Made by a program: the position numbers and the translations under genes. Shown here in pieces: positions 56,015-64,000 of a DNA stretch of 64,000 bases. Under the pieces are notes generated by a model. It saw nothing but the letters and a program-made list of their open reading frames with translations, did no database searches and was not told the origin of the DNA. This DNA is from an uncultured Halomonas sp. (GTDB lineage Bacteria; Pseudomonadota; Gammaproteobacteria; Pseudomonadales; Halomonadaceae). Within the stretch, counting starts at the first letter, position 1. The number at the start of each line of letters is the position of its first letter. The stretch lies in assembly GCF_947500835.1 (NCBI RefSeq), contig NZ_CANMTQ010000008.1:124001-188000 (forward strand), in the 5' to 3' direction.

Positions 56015-57268
56015 GTGTCCGATTCTTCTACTCCCCCCTTGACCACCGCCGACGGCGTGCCGCTGAAAGTCAGTCTGCGCCGGGCTGTGCGACGTTCAAA
56101 GCTCAAGGCACTGCTGCTGGTATCGCCGCTGTTGCTGTTCTTGGGAATCGCCTTTGTCATGCCGATCTTCGACATGCTCTGGCGCAGCGTGGACAACCCG
56201 GAAGTCTCGACGACGCTGCCACGCACTGTGTCCGCGCTTGAAGACTGGGATGGCGAATCGGTACCTGATGAGCCGGTGTTTGCGGCCTTGGTGGAGGATC
56301 TTCAAGAAGGCCAGAAGGAGCGCAACCTGGGGTTGTTGTCGAGCCGATTGAACTACGAAAAATCCGGTATGCGCTCGGCTGTCTCGCGTACCGCGCGCCG
56401 TCTGCGCACGCTTGAACCGCCGTATCGTGAAACGCTGATCGAGATCAACGATGCCTGGGGTGAGCTTGACACCTGGCAGTTGATTCAACGCGAATCGTCT
56501 CCTTACACCTTGTCCTATTATCTGGCGGCGATGGATCGCCAGTTCTCGCCCCAAGGCGAGATCGTCAAGGTGCCGGAATATCTGCAGATACATGCAACGC
56601 TGTTCTGGCGGACCTTCTGGATGAGTGCCGTCATTACCCTGGCGACCTTGGTGCTGGGTTATCCGATTGCCTTCCTGCTGGCCAATCTGCCGCTGCGCCA
56701 GTCGAACCTGTTGATGATTCTGGTGCTGTTGCCCTTCTGGACGTCGCTATTGGTGCGTACCACCACCTGGATTGCCATTCTTCAATCCCAGGGGGTGCTC
56801 AACGATGTAATGGTGGCGCTTGGCGTAATCGCCGACGAGGCGCGCTGGCAACTGATACACAACAAGACCGGCACCATCATTGCCATGACCCACATTCTGC
56901 TGCCGTTCATGATCTTGCCGCTGTACTCGGTGATGAAGACCATTCCGCCAAGCTACATGCGCGCAGCGCGTTCCCTGGGTGGGCGTCCTTTCCTGTGCTT
57001 TCGGCGGGTCTATTTCCCGCTGACCATTCCGGGTATCGCTGCCGGGGGGATTCTGGTCTTCATTCTATCCATTGGCTATTACATCACGCCGGCACTGGTA
57101 GGTGGCCAGTCCGGGCGTTTCATTACCAATTACATCGCTTACCACATGCAGACATCCCTCAACTGGGGACTGGCCGCGGCGATCGCGTCGATTCTGCTGC
57201 TCGTGGTGGTGGTGTTCTATTGGATATTCAATCGCCTGATCGGCGTCGACAAGGTCAAACTGGGGTAA
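56015..57268 (+). CDS. potB: ABC transporter permease (PotB-like) with a large periplasmic insertion
   Basis: The permease has a first helix at about residues 30-52 and then about 130 residues (60-190) of charged, probably helical and soluble sequence before the conserved core. The core (from about 195) has five helices, with the EAA-like loop MRAARSLGGRPFLCFRRVYFP that contacts the ATPase. PotB of E. coli has 275-285 residues and lacks such an insertion; here the total is 417. The GTG at 56015 has GGAGAGG 5 bases upstream; the frame is open from 55955. It is followed 4 bases later by the second permease. Confidence 0.85.
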   Translation: MSDSSTPPLTTADGVPLKVSLRRAVRRSKLKALLLVSPLLLFLGIAFVMPIFDMLWRSVDNPEVSTTLPRTVSALEDWDGESVPDEPVFAALVEDLQEGQKERNLGLLSSRLNYEKSGMRSAVSRTARRLRTLEPPYRETLIEINDAWGELDTWQLIQRESSPYTLSYYLAAMDRQFSPQGEIVKVPEYLQIHATLFWRTFWMSAVITLATLVLGYPIAFLLANLPLRQSNLLMILVLLPFWTSLLVRTTTWIAILQSQGVLNDVMVALGVIADEARWQLIHNKTGTIIAMTHILLPFMILPLYSVMKTIPPSYMRAARSLGGRPFLCFRRVYFPLTIPGIAAGGILVFILSIGYYITPALVGGQSGRFITNYIAYHMQTSLNWGLAAAIASILLLVVVVFYWIFNRLIGVDKVKLG

Positions 57269-57272
57269 TGTG

Positions 57273-58124
57273 ATGGCGCTTCCTTCCTATGCCACGACCG
57301 GCGAGCGAGTCTGGCACTACGTCTTCCTGACGCTATGCGGATTGATCTTCCTGTTTCTGATCGGCCCGCTGCTGATCATCATTCCGTTATCCTTCAACGC
57401 GGAACCCTACTTCACCTTCAGCGAAGCGATGCTGTCCTTCGATCCGGCGGGCTATTCCCTGCGCTGGTACGAGGATTTCTTCACCTCGAGTGCCTGGCTC
57501 AACGCCATCAAGAATAGCTTCATCGTCGGCATCGCCTCGACGCTGCTGGCGACGATACTCGGCACCATTGCGGCCCTTGGGCTCTCGAGCCGCTTCATGC
57601 CGGCCCGGGGGGCGATCATGGCGCTGCTGATCTCACCCATGATCGTCCCGCTGATCATTTCCGCGGCGGCGATGTTCTTCTTCTTTTCCAAGATCAACCT
57701 GGCCCAGACCTATCTGGGAGTGATCCTTGCCCACACCGTGCTGGGTATTCCTTTTGTCGTGATCACCGTGACCGCGACACTCTCGAGCTTCGATACCACC
57801 CTGATCCGTGCCGCCCACAGTCTGGGTGCGAATCCTACCCGTACCTTCTTCAAGGTAGTGCTGCCATTGGTGACCCCCGGGGTGGTATCCGGCGCATTGT
57901 TCGCTTTCATCACTTCCTTTGACGAGGTGGTGGTGGTGCTGTTCATCGCCGGGCCCGAGCAACGCACCATGCCAATCCAGATGTGGTCCGGCATTCGCGA
58001 ACAGATCAGCCCGACCATTCTGGCAGTGGCGACCCTGCTGGTCATACTTTCGATGCTGCTGCTGGCGATCTTGGAGTTACTCAGGCGTAGGGGAGAGCGG
58101 TTGCGGGGGCTGACGCCAGGCTAG
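57273..58124 (+). CDS. potC: ABC transporter permease (PotC-like)
   Basis: The 283-residue permease has six helices and normal length. The EAA-type loop is IRAAHSLGANPTRTFFKVVLPLVTPGV. It has LFLIGPLLIIIPLSFN near the start and a hydrophobic end followed by a basic tail. The ATG at 57273 is within 5 bases of the potB stop; a GTG three bases earlier is possible. It ends 11 bases before the convergent FAD oxidoreductase gene. Confidence 0.92.
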   Translation: MALPSYATTGERVWHYVFLTLCGLIFLFLIGPLLIIIPLSFNAEPYFTFSEAMLSFDPAGYSLRWYEDFFTSSAWLNAIKNSFIVGIASTLLATILGTIAALGLSSRFMPARGAIMALLISPMIVPLIISAAAMFFFFSKINLAQTYLGVILAHTVLGIPFVVITVTATLSSFDTTLIRAAHSLGANPTRTFFKVVLPLVTPGVVSGALFAFITSFDEVVVVLFIAGPEQRTMPIQMWSGIREQISPTILAVATLLVILSMLLLAILELLRRRGERLRGLTPG

Positions 58125-58135
58125 AGTCCACCGGT

Positions 58136-59257
58136 TCAGACACGATACTGTTGCATGAAGTCATGATCGAGGCGTCGCTTGGTCTCCATCGCCAAGCGCC
58201 CAGGCCACCAAAAACGTCCCCATAGCGCCATACCGCGGCCATCGCCGAGATTGAGTATCGATAGATAGCGGCGTTGGGGCTGAAACGTTTCAAATGGCGT
58301 GTTGTGCAAGTGTGCTACGAGATTGTGTAGCAGGATCGGCGCCTGGCGCACGCCAAACACACCGAGCTTGGGATAGGGTGAATCTTTCAGCCAGGCACAG
58401 TCGCCCACCGCAAAGATGCGATCGTCATAGAGGGTATGGAGCGCCGGTGTGACCGCAAGGCCATGATGTGGATGATGTTCAAGATCCAACTCGCCGATCA
58501 GTAATGGCGCCACCAACCCCGTAGCCATGATGATGTGATCTGCCGGGAGCTGCATGCCGTCGTCGAGCGTCAACATGCCTTGATGATAGCCAACGGCGCT
58601 GGCCGCCATCTCTATTCTCAAGCCTCGCCGACGCAGGCGTTTGGCCAGCCAGGCACTGGCACTGGGCGGTGCATGTTCCAGGAGCCGTTTGCTGGCGCTG
58701 ATCAGACTGATGTCGAATTTTCGACCGTAACGTTCACTGAGCGCCAATAGATTGGCGGCAAGCTCGGCGCCGGTGGGACCACCACCAATCACCGTCAGCC
58801 GGGGCAGCGGTGCTGAGTCGCCAAGGGCTGATTCAAGCAGTTCTCGTAGCTGATAAAGGCCATCGATGGGTTTGGCAGGCCAAACCCCTTTGGCTTCTTC
58901 GATGCCGCTGATCGAAGGCGTATCCACGCGACTTCCCAGGTTGAGTGAGAGCAGGTCGTAAGAAAGCGGATCGCCCTTGGCCAGATGAAGCAATCGCTTC
59001 TCCCGGTCGATGGCTACGACACGATCTGCGATGAAGCGACCGCCGGCCCGCTCGATCAAGGCCGCTGGGTCCAGACTGTCATCACTATTGCTGTATTCGC
59101 CGCCCAGCATGCCGCTGGCCATACCCGAGTACCAGAAGTTGCCGGGTGATAACAGCGTGACTCGGGCGCCGGCATCGATTAATTGCCCGGTGTTTGCAGC
59201 GATGTGCAGATGAGCATGTCCTGCACCCACCAGAACGATATGAGTGGTCTCGGTCAT
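58136..59257 (-). CDS. FAD-dependent pyridine nucleotide-disulfide oxidoreductase
   Basis: The 373-residue two-dinucleotide-domain flavoprotein has the FAD motif VLVGAGHAHLHIA at the N-terminus (Gly-x-Gly-x-x-His), the NAD(P) motif TVIGGGPTGAELAANLL, and the late FAVGDCAWL. The Gly-His-Ala-His start is like proteins fused to, or found with, selenophosphate synthase, and like type II NADH dehydrogenases. It has no dithiol pair. No SelD domain or gene is present here. Role: probably quinone or other small-acceptor reduction. It is transcribed alone and converges on potC. Confidence 0.87.
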   Translation of the reverse strand: MTETTHIVLVGAGHAHLHIAANTGQLIDAGARVTLLSPGNFWYSGMASGMLGGEYSNSDDSLDPAALIERAGGRFIADRVVAIDREKRLLHLAKGDPLSYDLLSLNLGSRVDTPSISGIEEAKGVWPAKPIDGLYQLRELLESALGDSAPLPRLTVIGGGPTGAELAANLLALSERYGRKFDISLISASKRLLEHAPPSASAWLAKRLRRRGLRIEMAASAVGYHQGMLTLDDGMQLPADHIIMATGLVAPLLIGELDLEHHPHHGLAVTPALHTLYDDRIFAVGDCAWLKDSPYPKLGVFGVRQAPILLHNLVAHLHNTPFETFQPQRRYLSILNLGDGRGMALWGRFWWPGRLAMETKRRLDHDFMQQYRV

Positions 59258-59407
59258 CGGAATGTGTGTTTGAGCGTGGGCGTTCAGTCTAGCACGGGGT
59301 TTGCCTGGCTGAATGGCCTGGGCCTTGAAACACAGCCCTTTATCCCCATGTTCTAGTCAGCGCCCAGGATCATGGCTGCCAATCGCATGCACGAAAGGAG
59401 TTTCGAA

Positions 59408-60223
59408 ATGGCACGCATTCAGATATTGCCTTCCATTGGTTTAGGTACCTTCCGCCTCAAGGAGCAGGACGTCATCGATTCCGTCACCTCTGCGCTGGAG
59501 CTGGGGTATCGCCATATCGATACCGCGCAGATGTACGAAAACGAAGAGGCCGTCGGCAAGGCCATCAAGCAAAGCGGTATACCCCGGGATGAAATATTCC
59601 TGACCACGAAAATATGGTGGGACCGTTTCAAGCACGACGATTTGATCGCAAGCCTGGAAGAGAGCTGCCGCAAGCTGGGAGTCGATCAAGTCGATCTGAC
59701 GCTGCTGCACTGGCCGTCGCCGAATGACGAAGTGCCCATGTCCGAATATCTTGGCGCCTTGAGCGAGGCACGAGAAAAGGGACTGACCAAGCGCATTGGT
59801 GTTTCCAACTTTACCATTGCCCAGATCAACGAGGCGCTGGCCATGCCTGGTGGGGAGCACATCGTGACCAATCAGATCGAAGTGCATCCGTTTCTCGCCA
59901 ACCGTAAGCTGGTCGAGCATTGCCAGTCCAAAGGGCTACAGGTGACTGCCTACATGCCGCTGGCAGTGGGCAAGGTGATGGATGACCCGGTGCTCAAGGA
60001 GATAGCCAAATCGCACGACGCCACCCCCGCCCAAGTGGCGCTGGCTTGGGTCGCCCAGCGCGACATCGTGGTAATTCCCTCTTCAACCAAGCCCGAGCAT
60101 CAGAAATCCAACCTCGAAGCGCTTGATATCACGCTTTCACAAGATGAAATGGCGCAGATCGACAAGCTCGATGCCGGCGATCGCATCGCTAATCCGGATT
60201 TCGCTCCCAACTGGGATGAGTAG
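59408..60223 (+). CDS. dkgB: Aldo-keto reductase, 2,5-diketo-D-gluconate reductase B type
   Basis: The 271-residue TIM-barrel NADPH-dependent reductase has the complete catalytic tetrad Asp39, Tyr43, Lys68 and His101. LGTFRLKEQDV, RHIDTAQMYENEEAVG, DLTLLHWPSP and IGVSNF are as in DkgB/YafB, whose length it shares. Substrates may be methylglyoxal or other aldehydes. The start ATG 59408 has AAAGGAG 7 bases upstream; the frame is open from 59372. It stands alone between the divergent FAD oxidoreductase gene and the MATE gene. Confidence 0.9.
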   Translation: MARIQILPSIGLGTFRLKEQDVIDSVTSALELGYRHIDTAQMYENEEAVGKAIKQSGIPRDEIFLTTKIWWDRFKHDDLIASLEESCRKLGVDQVDLTLLHWPSPNDEVPMSEYLGALSEAREKGLTKRIGVSNFTIAQINEALAMPGGEHIVTNQIEVHPFLANRKLVEHCQSKGLQVTAYMPLAVGKVMDDPVLKEIAKSHDATPAQVALAWVAQRDIVVIPSSTKPEHQKSNLEALDITLSQDEMAQIDKLDAGDRIANPDFAPNWDE

Positions 60224-60328
60224 TTGCACTTGATGCAGAAAGTATTCTTCTGCAACGAGAGCTCGCAATAAAAGTCTGCAATGAAAAGCATGTAACGAAT
60301 AGCGTGTAACAAGCAGCTTGAAACAAGA

Positions 60329-60356
60329 GGACCGGCCGGTTTTCACCGGCCGGTCC
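60329..60356 (+). terminator. Hairpin between the aldo-keto reductase and MATE genes
   Basis: GGACCGGCCGG (60329-60339) pairs perfectly with CCGGCCGGTCC (60346-60356) around a 6-base loop. The T-run is short (TT), and the stem ends only 14 bases before the MATE start codon, so it may also affect translation initiation there. Confidence 0.6.
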
Positions 60357-60369
60357 TTGCGGAGTTCCT

Positions 60370-61722
60370 TTGAGCCAGTCCCAATCCTCTCTCAAACGCC
60401 AGCTGTGGCAGCAAACCTGGCCCATGGCCCTTGGCGCTCTGTCACTGCTAGGGTTTCAGCTAGTCGATAGTGCGTTCGTTGCGCGACTGGGAACAGCACC
60501 CTTGGCAGCCCAATCGTTCACCTTCCCCTTATCCTTTCTGATCATCGGTGTTCAAGTAGGGCTGGGTATCGCGATTGCCGCACTTGTATCTCGAGCGCTG
60601 GGCGCCGGGGAGGTACCCCGCGCAAGACGATTGAGTAGCCTGGTACTGTTGGGCGGCAGTCTGATCATCGGCGTACTGTGTCTGCTACTGAGCGCCTTGC
60701 AAATACCGCTGTTTCGTCTTCTGGGCGCTGAGGAAGCGCTGTTGCCGCTGATAGGCGAGTACTGGGCGCCACAGCTGCTGGCTGCCTGGATCGGCGCCTT
60801 GCTTTATTTTAGCTATAGCCTGTTTCGTTCCCGAGGCGAGATGCGTCTGCCCGGCAACATGATGGTGCTGACCAGCCTTATCAACCTGGCGTTGGATCCG
60901 CTGCTGATCTTCGGTATCGGTGATTGGCAAGGACTGGGCTTGCCTGGCGCTGCCTGGGCCACGGCTATCGCGTTTGGCTCAGGGCTGCTGATAGTCGCCC
61001 TGCGGCTAAAGCGTACCGACTGGCTTACGAATCAGGGATTAATGGAGGAAGCGCGTCAGTCCGCTCGGCCATTTGTAGGCATCGCCGGACCTGCCATGAT
61101 CGGTCAGCTGATGCCGCCGCTGGCGGCCATGCTTGCAACGGCGATCATTGCCTCCCTGGGCGAGACCGCTGTAGCAGCCTGGGGCTTGGTTAGCCGTCTG
61201 GAAACCGTATCGCTGATGGCCGTATTGGCCTTGACCATGTCATTGCCACCTTGGTTGGGGCGTTGCTATGGAGCCGGTGACTGGCAGCAGATACGGCGCT
61301 TGATGTGGCTGGCGCTGCGTGTCGTCCTGATCTGGCAATTGAGCCTGGGGCTGCTGATGGCACTGCTTGCACCTTGGGTTGGAGAGCTATTGTCAGGCAA
61401 TCCAGAAATCCGCAGTGAGCTGACTCTATTGATACGAGGATTGCTGCCTAGCTACGCTCTGCTGGGAGTATGCATGGTCGTGGTGTCGGCCTCGAATGCG
61501 CTGGGTTGGCCTTTACGCTCTATGCTGATGTCTGGAGTGCGACTGTTCGTGTGTTATCTGCCTTGTCTATGGTTGGGGGCACAGTGGGCAGGCATCTTCG
61601 GTGTAGCAATAGGCGCAGCGCTAGGGAATGTCCTGGCGGGCGGATTGGCGTTGGCGATGTATCGACGCTCGATCGGATCTAGAGGCAAGGCAGTCCAAAC
61701 TACTAGAGAGCAATTCACATAG
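60370..61722 (+). CDS. MATE-family efflux transporter
   Basis: The 450-residue protein has twelve predicted membrane helices in two repeats. QTWPMALGALSLLGFQLVDSAFVARLG near the start and RPFVGIAGPAMIGQLMPPLAAML at the second half fit MATE antiporters that expel cationic drugs or organic cations with Na+ or H+. The start is TTG at 60370 with GGAG 5 bases upstream and no better in-frame ATG. The gene may be on its own transcript, with the GC-rich hairpin at 60329-60356 just before it. Confidence 0.92.
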   Translation: MSQSQSSLKRQLWQQTWPMALGALSLLGFQLVDSAFVARLGTAPLAAQSFTFPLSFLIIGVQVGLGIAIAALVSRALGAGEVPRARRLSSLVLLGGSLIIGVLCLLLSALQIPLFRLLGAEEALLPLIGEYWAPQLLAAWIGALLYFSYSLFRSRGEMRLPGNMMVLTSLINLALDPLLIFGIGDWQGLGLPGAAWATAIAFGSGLLIVALRLKRTDWLTNQGLMEEARQSARPFVGIAGPAMIGQLMPPLAAMLATAIIASLGETAVAAWGLVSRLETVSLMAVLALTMSLPPWLGRCYGAGDWQQIRRLMWLALRVVLIWQLSLGLLMALLAPWVGELLSGNPEIRSELTLLIRGLLPSYALLGVCMVVVSASNALGWPLRSMLMSGVRLFVCYLPCLWLGAQWAGIFGVAIGAALGNVLAGGLALAMYRRSIGSRGKAVQTTREQFT

Positions 61723-61881
61723 AGAAAGAAAAGCCGATAATAGCTTCAAATAAAGTAGGTAATCGCGTTTTGAATTGCTAAAAGAGTGCTATTTTCTTCA
61801 AGCTGTTCCCTATACTTCTCCTTTCGCCGGCGGGTGCCGCTGGCCGGCCGATAACGCATAAAAAATTCCTTGGGGGCAGTG

Positions 61882-63141
61882 ATGAACGTATTGGTACTTG
61901 GCTGTGGCGTCGTGGGTGTGACAAGCGCTTACTACCTGGCGCGACAAGGGCATAAGGTTACCGTTCTCGATCGTCAGCCTTCGCCGGCCATGGAAACCAG
62001 CTATGGCAATGCGGGTCAGGTTTCCTTCGGATTCTCCTCGCCCTGGGCCGCTCCGGGCATTCCACAAAAAGCGCTCAAGTGGATGTTTCAGGAACATGCC
62101 CCGCTCAAGATTCAGCCGCGCATGGACCCAGCCAAGGCGCGTTTCATGGTGCAGATGCTCGAGAACTGCACCAGCGGGCGCTACGCGATCAACAAGGAGC
62201 GCATGGTACGCATTGCTGAATATAGCCGTACTTGTATCAATGAACTGCGCGATGACACGGGTATTCGCTACGAAGATCGTCAGCGCGGGCTGTTACAGCT
62301 ATTTCGTTATGAAAGTCAGGTCGATGCCGTGGCCAAGGACATGAAGGTGCTCGAGCAGTGCGGTGTTCGCCACAAGCTTCTCGATGCCACTGAAATAGTC
62401 AACGTCGAGCCTGCGTTGGCGCGGGTGCCAGGAAAGTTCGTCGGGGGGCTTCACCTGCCGGACGACCAGACCGGCGACTGTCATCTGTTTACCAACCGCC
62501 TCGCGGATTATTGCCGCGATCATCTGAATGTGACTTTTCGCTTCGATATCGATATCCAGCGTATCAAGCGCCAGGGCGATCACGTCGAAGGGGTCTTGAC
62601 TTCTGCCGGGGAGTTCAACGCGGACAGTTACGTGGTGTGTCTTGGCAGCTATTCACCGTTTCTGGTCAAGGATCTGGACATTCGGCTGCCGATTTACCCA
62701 GTGAAAGGCTACAGTCTGACCGTGCCGGTAACCGATGATGCTGGCGCGCCTCAGTCCACGGTGATGGATGAAACCTACAAGGTCGCCATCTCTCGTTTCG
62801 ACGAGCGTATTCGTGTTGGCGGCACTGCTGAGCTGGCCTCCTATGATCTGAACCTGCTCGAAAAGCGACGTGCCACCATCGCCATGGTAATCGGTGATGT
62901 ATTCCCCGAAGGGGGTGATATCGCAAAGGCGGAATTCTGGACAGGACTTCGCCCCATGACCCCGGACTCGACGCCGATTGTGGGCGGAACCAAATACCGC
63001 AACCTATGGCTCAATACCGGCCATGGCACCCTGGGGTGGACCATGAGTTGTGGCAGTGCTCATCTGCTCGCGGATCTAATGAGCAATCGCCAGCCGGCCA
63101 TTGACCCCAAGGGGCTGGATGTTACCCGCTATGCAGTTTGA
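61882..63141 (+). CDS. dadA: D-amino acid dehydrogenase, small subunit
   Basis: DadA oxidises D-amino acids (notably D-alanine) to oxo-acids, passing electrons to the quinone pool. The 419-residue flavoprotein has the FAD motif [19 protein letters not shown], then [21 protein letters not shown] and the late [33 protein letters not shown], all characteristic of DadA. The ATG at 61882 gives the family N-terminus; the frame is open from 61870. No alanine racemase (dadX) is adjacent. A terminator follows. Confidence 0.95.
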   Translation: MNVLVLGCGVVGVTSAYYLARQGHKVTVLDRQPSPAMETSYGNAGQVSFGFSSPWAAPGIPQKALKWMFQEHAPLKIQPRMDPAKARFMVQMLENCTSGRYAINKERMVRIAEYSRTCINELRDDTGIRYEDRQRGLLQLFRYESQVDAVAKDMKVLEQCGVRHKLLDATEIVNVEPALARVPGKFVGGLHLPDDQTGDCHLFTNRLADYCRDHLNVTFRFDIDIQRIKRQGDHVEGVLTSAGEFNADSYVVCLGSYSPFLVKDLDIRLPIYPVKGYSLTVPVTDDAGAPQSTVMDETYKVAISRFDERIRVGGTAELASYDLNLLEKRRATIAMVIGDVFPEGGDIAKAEFWTGLRPMTPDSTPIVGGTKYRNLWLNTGHGTLGWTMSCGSAHLLADLMSNRQPAIDPKGLDVTRYAV

Positions 63142-63485
63142 TGTTTCCATGTAGATGAAATGCCTGAATGCCGCTTACCAAGCGGCATTTTTGTGCAGTA
63201 ATTGCTGCCTTGTTAACCTCTTCTCAGTAAAAGTAATACTGCTTCTAGGATCAATCTCTAATTAAAGGATGATGAAGAGGTAATGCTTAGAATCAAAATG
63301 TTTCAAAATATTCATTCTTGTTACCTTGTGTAATTAAAGGCGATGATTGTGTCCCAGGATACCCGATGTCATCGAATGCGTGCTTACCGCAAAGCGCGAC
63401 ACACGATGATTGTCGAACGGTCCAGCAGGTGTCTTCCAGCACACAGAGGTTGGGAGTCCATAATCACATTACGCAGGGTTTGAAA
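63142..63485. other. Intergenic stretch upstream of the right-edge gene
   Basis: These 344 bases hold the dadA terminator (63167-63192) and a region of low GC from about 63230 to 63350. TAATTAAAGG occurs twice in it (63259-63268 and 63331-63340), each time followed by a GATGA/GATGAT-like sequence. It should contain the promoter of the right-edge gene. The frame of that gene is open upstream to an ATG at 63366. Confidence 0.4.
63167..63192 (+). terminator. Intrinsic terminator of dadA
   Basis: AATGCCGCT (63167-63175) pairs with AGCGGCATT (63181-63189) around a 5-base loop and is followed by T residues, 26 bases after the dadA stop. Confidence 0.87.
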
Positions 63486-64000
63486 ATGGTCACAAATGAT
63501 TTCTCCAGGAGTGGTCTTGATCTCAACGACAAGGTAACACTAACTCAACCGACGGCACTGGAATGGGGTCCCGACGGACGACTCTATGTCACCGAAGTCG
63601 ATGGTAATGTCAAGGTTCTGACCGTTGCTTTCGGCAGCCCTAATCCTGATGACGAAAATCAGACCAACGCTTTTTATGTCACCAGTGCCGAAACCCTAAA
63701 CCAGGTCAAGGGTATTACCAATCATAATGATGACGGCACAGATGCCAGTGGTAGCGCGCGGCAGGTGACTGGTATCAGCGTTGTGCCTCGCTACGACGCC
63801 GATGGCAACCCGGTGATGATCGACGGTAAGCCTGCGGTCAGCGTTTATGTGACCTCAAGCGACAGTCGCATTGGTGCCGGCAATGACGGTGAAGATTCAA
63901 ACCTTGATACCAATTCCGGCACCATCACCCGTATCGACCAAACTTCCTCGGGCTGGGAAGCCACGGATATCGTGCGCGGTTTGGCCCGCTCGGAAGAGAA
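63486..64000 (+). CDS. Start of a large secreted-type protein with a beta-propeller-like N-terminus, 3' part outside the window
   Basis: The frame runs from ATG 63486 to the right edge (171 residues) without a stop. It has LTQPTALEWGPDGRLYVTEVDGNVKVL, a blade typical of sugar-dehydrogenase/NHL-like beta-propellers, then many Asp/Asn/Gly-rich turns (DGTDASGSARQVTG, YVTSSDSRIGAGNDGEDSN). There is no signal peptide. Such starts are seen in long extracellular proteins with later calcium-binding or carbohydrate modules, often secreted by type I systems; that is inference because the rest is missing. An alternative start is ATG 63366 with AGGA 6 bases upstream; ATG 63486 has AGGG 7 bases upstream and matches where the similar proteins usually begin. 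Confidence 0.7.
   Translation, partial: MVTNDFSRSGLDLNDKVTLTQPTALEWGPDGRLYVTEVDGNVKVLTVAFGSPNPDDENQTNAFYVTSAETLNQVKGITNHNDDGTDASGSARQVTGISVVPRYDADGNPVMIDGKPAVSVYVTSSDSRIGAGNDGEDSNLDTNSGTITRIDQTSSGWEATDIVRGLARSEE

Overview
The window reads as a chromosomal, housekeeping-rich segment of a moderately GC-rich gammaproteobacterium, most probably a member of the Halomonadaceae (Halomonas or a close relative). This rests on the conserved gene run leuC-leuD-leuB-asd-fimV-truA-trpF-(trpB-trpA)-accD-folC-dedD-cvpA-purF-metZ, the class I PHA synthase with a Ser-Tyr-Cys-Val-Gly box beside a phasin, and protein sequences typical of that family. I see no insertion sequence, prophage, integrase, CRISPR array, rRNA or tRNA. 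The only broken genes are the two cut by the window edges.

Layout. 1-1.3 kb (minus strand): an edge-truncated IalB-like exported protein, a small membrane protein and an Lrp/AsnC regulator. 1.5-3.3 kb: leuA with a structured leader and a strong terminator. 3.3-6.0 kb: a formate/nitrite-type transporter diverging from an MgtC-like protein across a long dyad, then a YegS-type lipid kinase. 6.4-7.9 kb: a VOC protein, a yeast-type cytosine deaminase and a lipoprotein. 7.9-8.7 kb: two near-identical cold-shock genes. 8.9-14 kb: a 2-oxoglutarate oxygenase, double TM2 protein, ExoD, LysE exporter, lytic transglycosylase (minus) and YkvA-like protein. 14-18.3 kb: htpG behind a consensus heat-shock promoter, selO, and an isochorismatase-fold protein lacking its cysteine. 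18.5-24.6 kb: pntA-pntB, gpsA-sixA, a monooxygenase-fold protein, and on minus an AEC transporter preceded by a 33-residue membrane microprotein. 24.7-27.5 kb: two alpha/beta hydrolases and a patatin. 27.5-30.8 kb: two minus-strand genes, then prmB and aroC. 30.9-34.0 kb: a PHA cluster (DUF6489-like protein, phasin, phaC). 34-39.5 kb: a LysR regulator diverging from leuCDB-asd. 39.7-51.9 kb: fimV and the truA-to-metZ run. 52.1-53.3 kb: cytochrome b561 and YceI. 53.6-58.1 kb: a spermidine/putrescine-type ABC transporter. 58.1-63.1 kb: FAD oxidoreductase, aldo-keto reductase, MATE pump and D-amino acid dehydrogenase. From 63.5 kb: the start of a secreted-looking protein cut by the right edge.

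Functionally the window combines leucine (leuA, leuCDB), tryptophan (trpFBA), aspartate-family (asd, metZ), chorismate (aroC) and purine (purF) synthesis, acetyl-CoA carboxylase and folate genes, NADPH supply (pntAB), carbon storage (phaC and phasin) and stress proteins (htpG, selO, cold-shock). NADPH from PntAB and PHA storage are plausibly linked, but that is inference. I found no convincing undescribed multi-gene system. The most useful leads are local: a microprotein, regulatory dyads, a cysteine-less hydrolase, a yeast-like deaminase and a FimV lacking its C-terminal part. Start codons were chosen by ribosome-binding site and homologue length, and several differ from the longest open frame.
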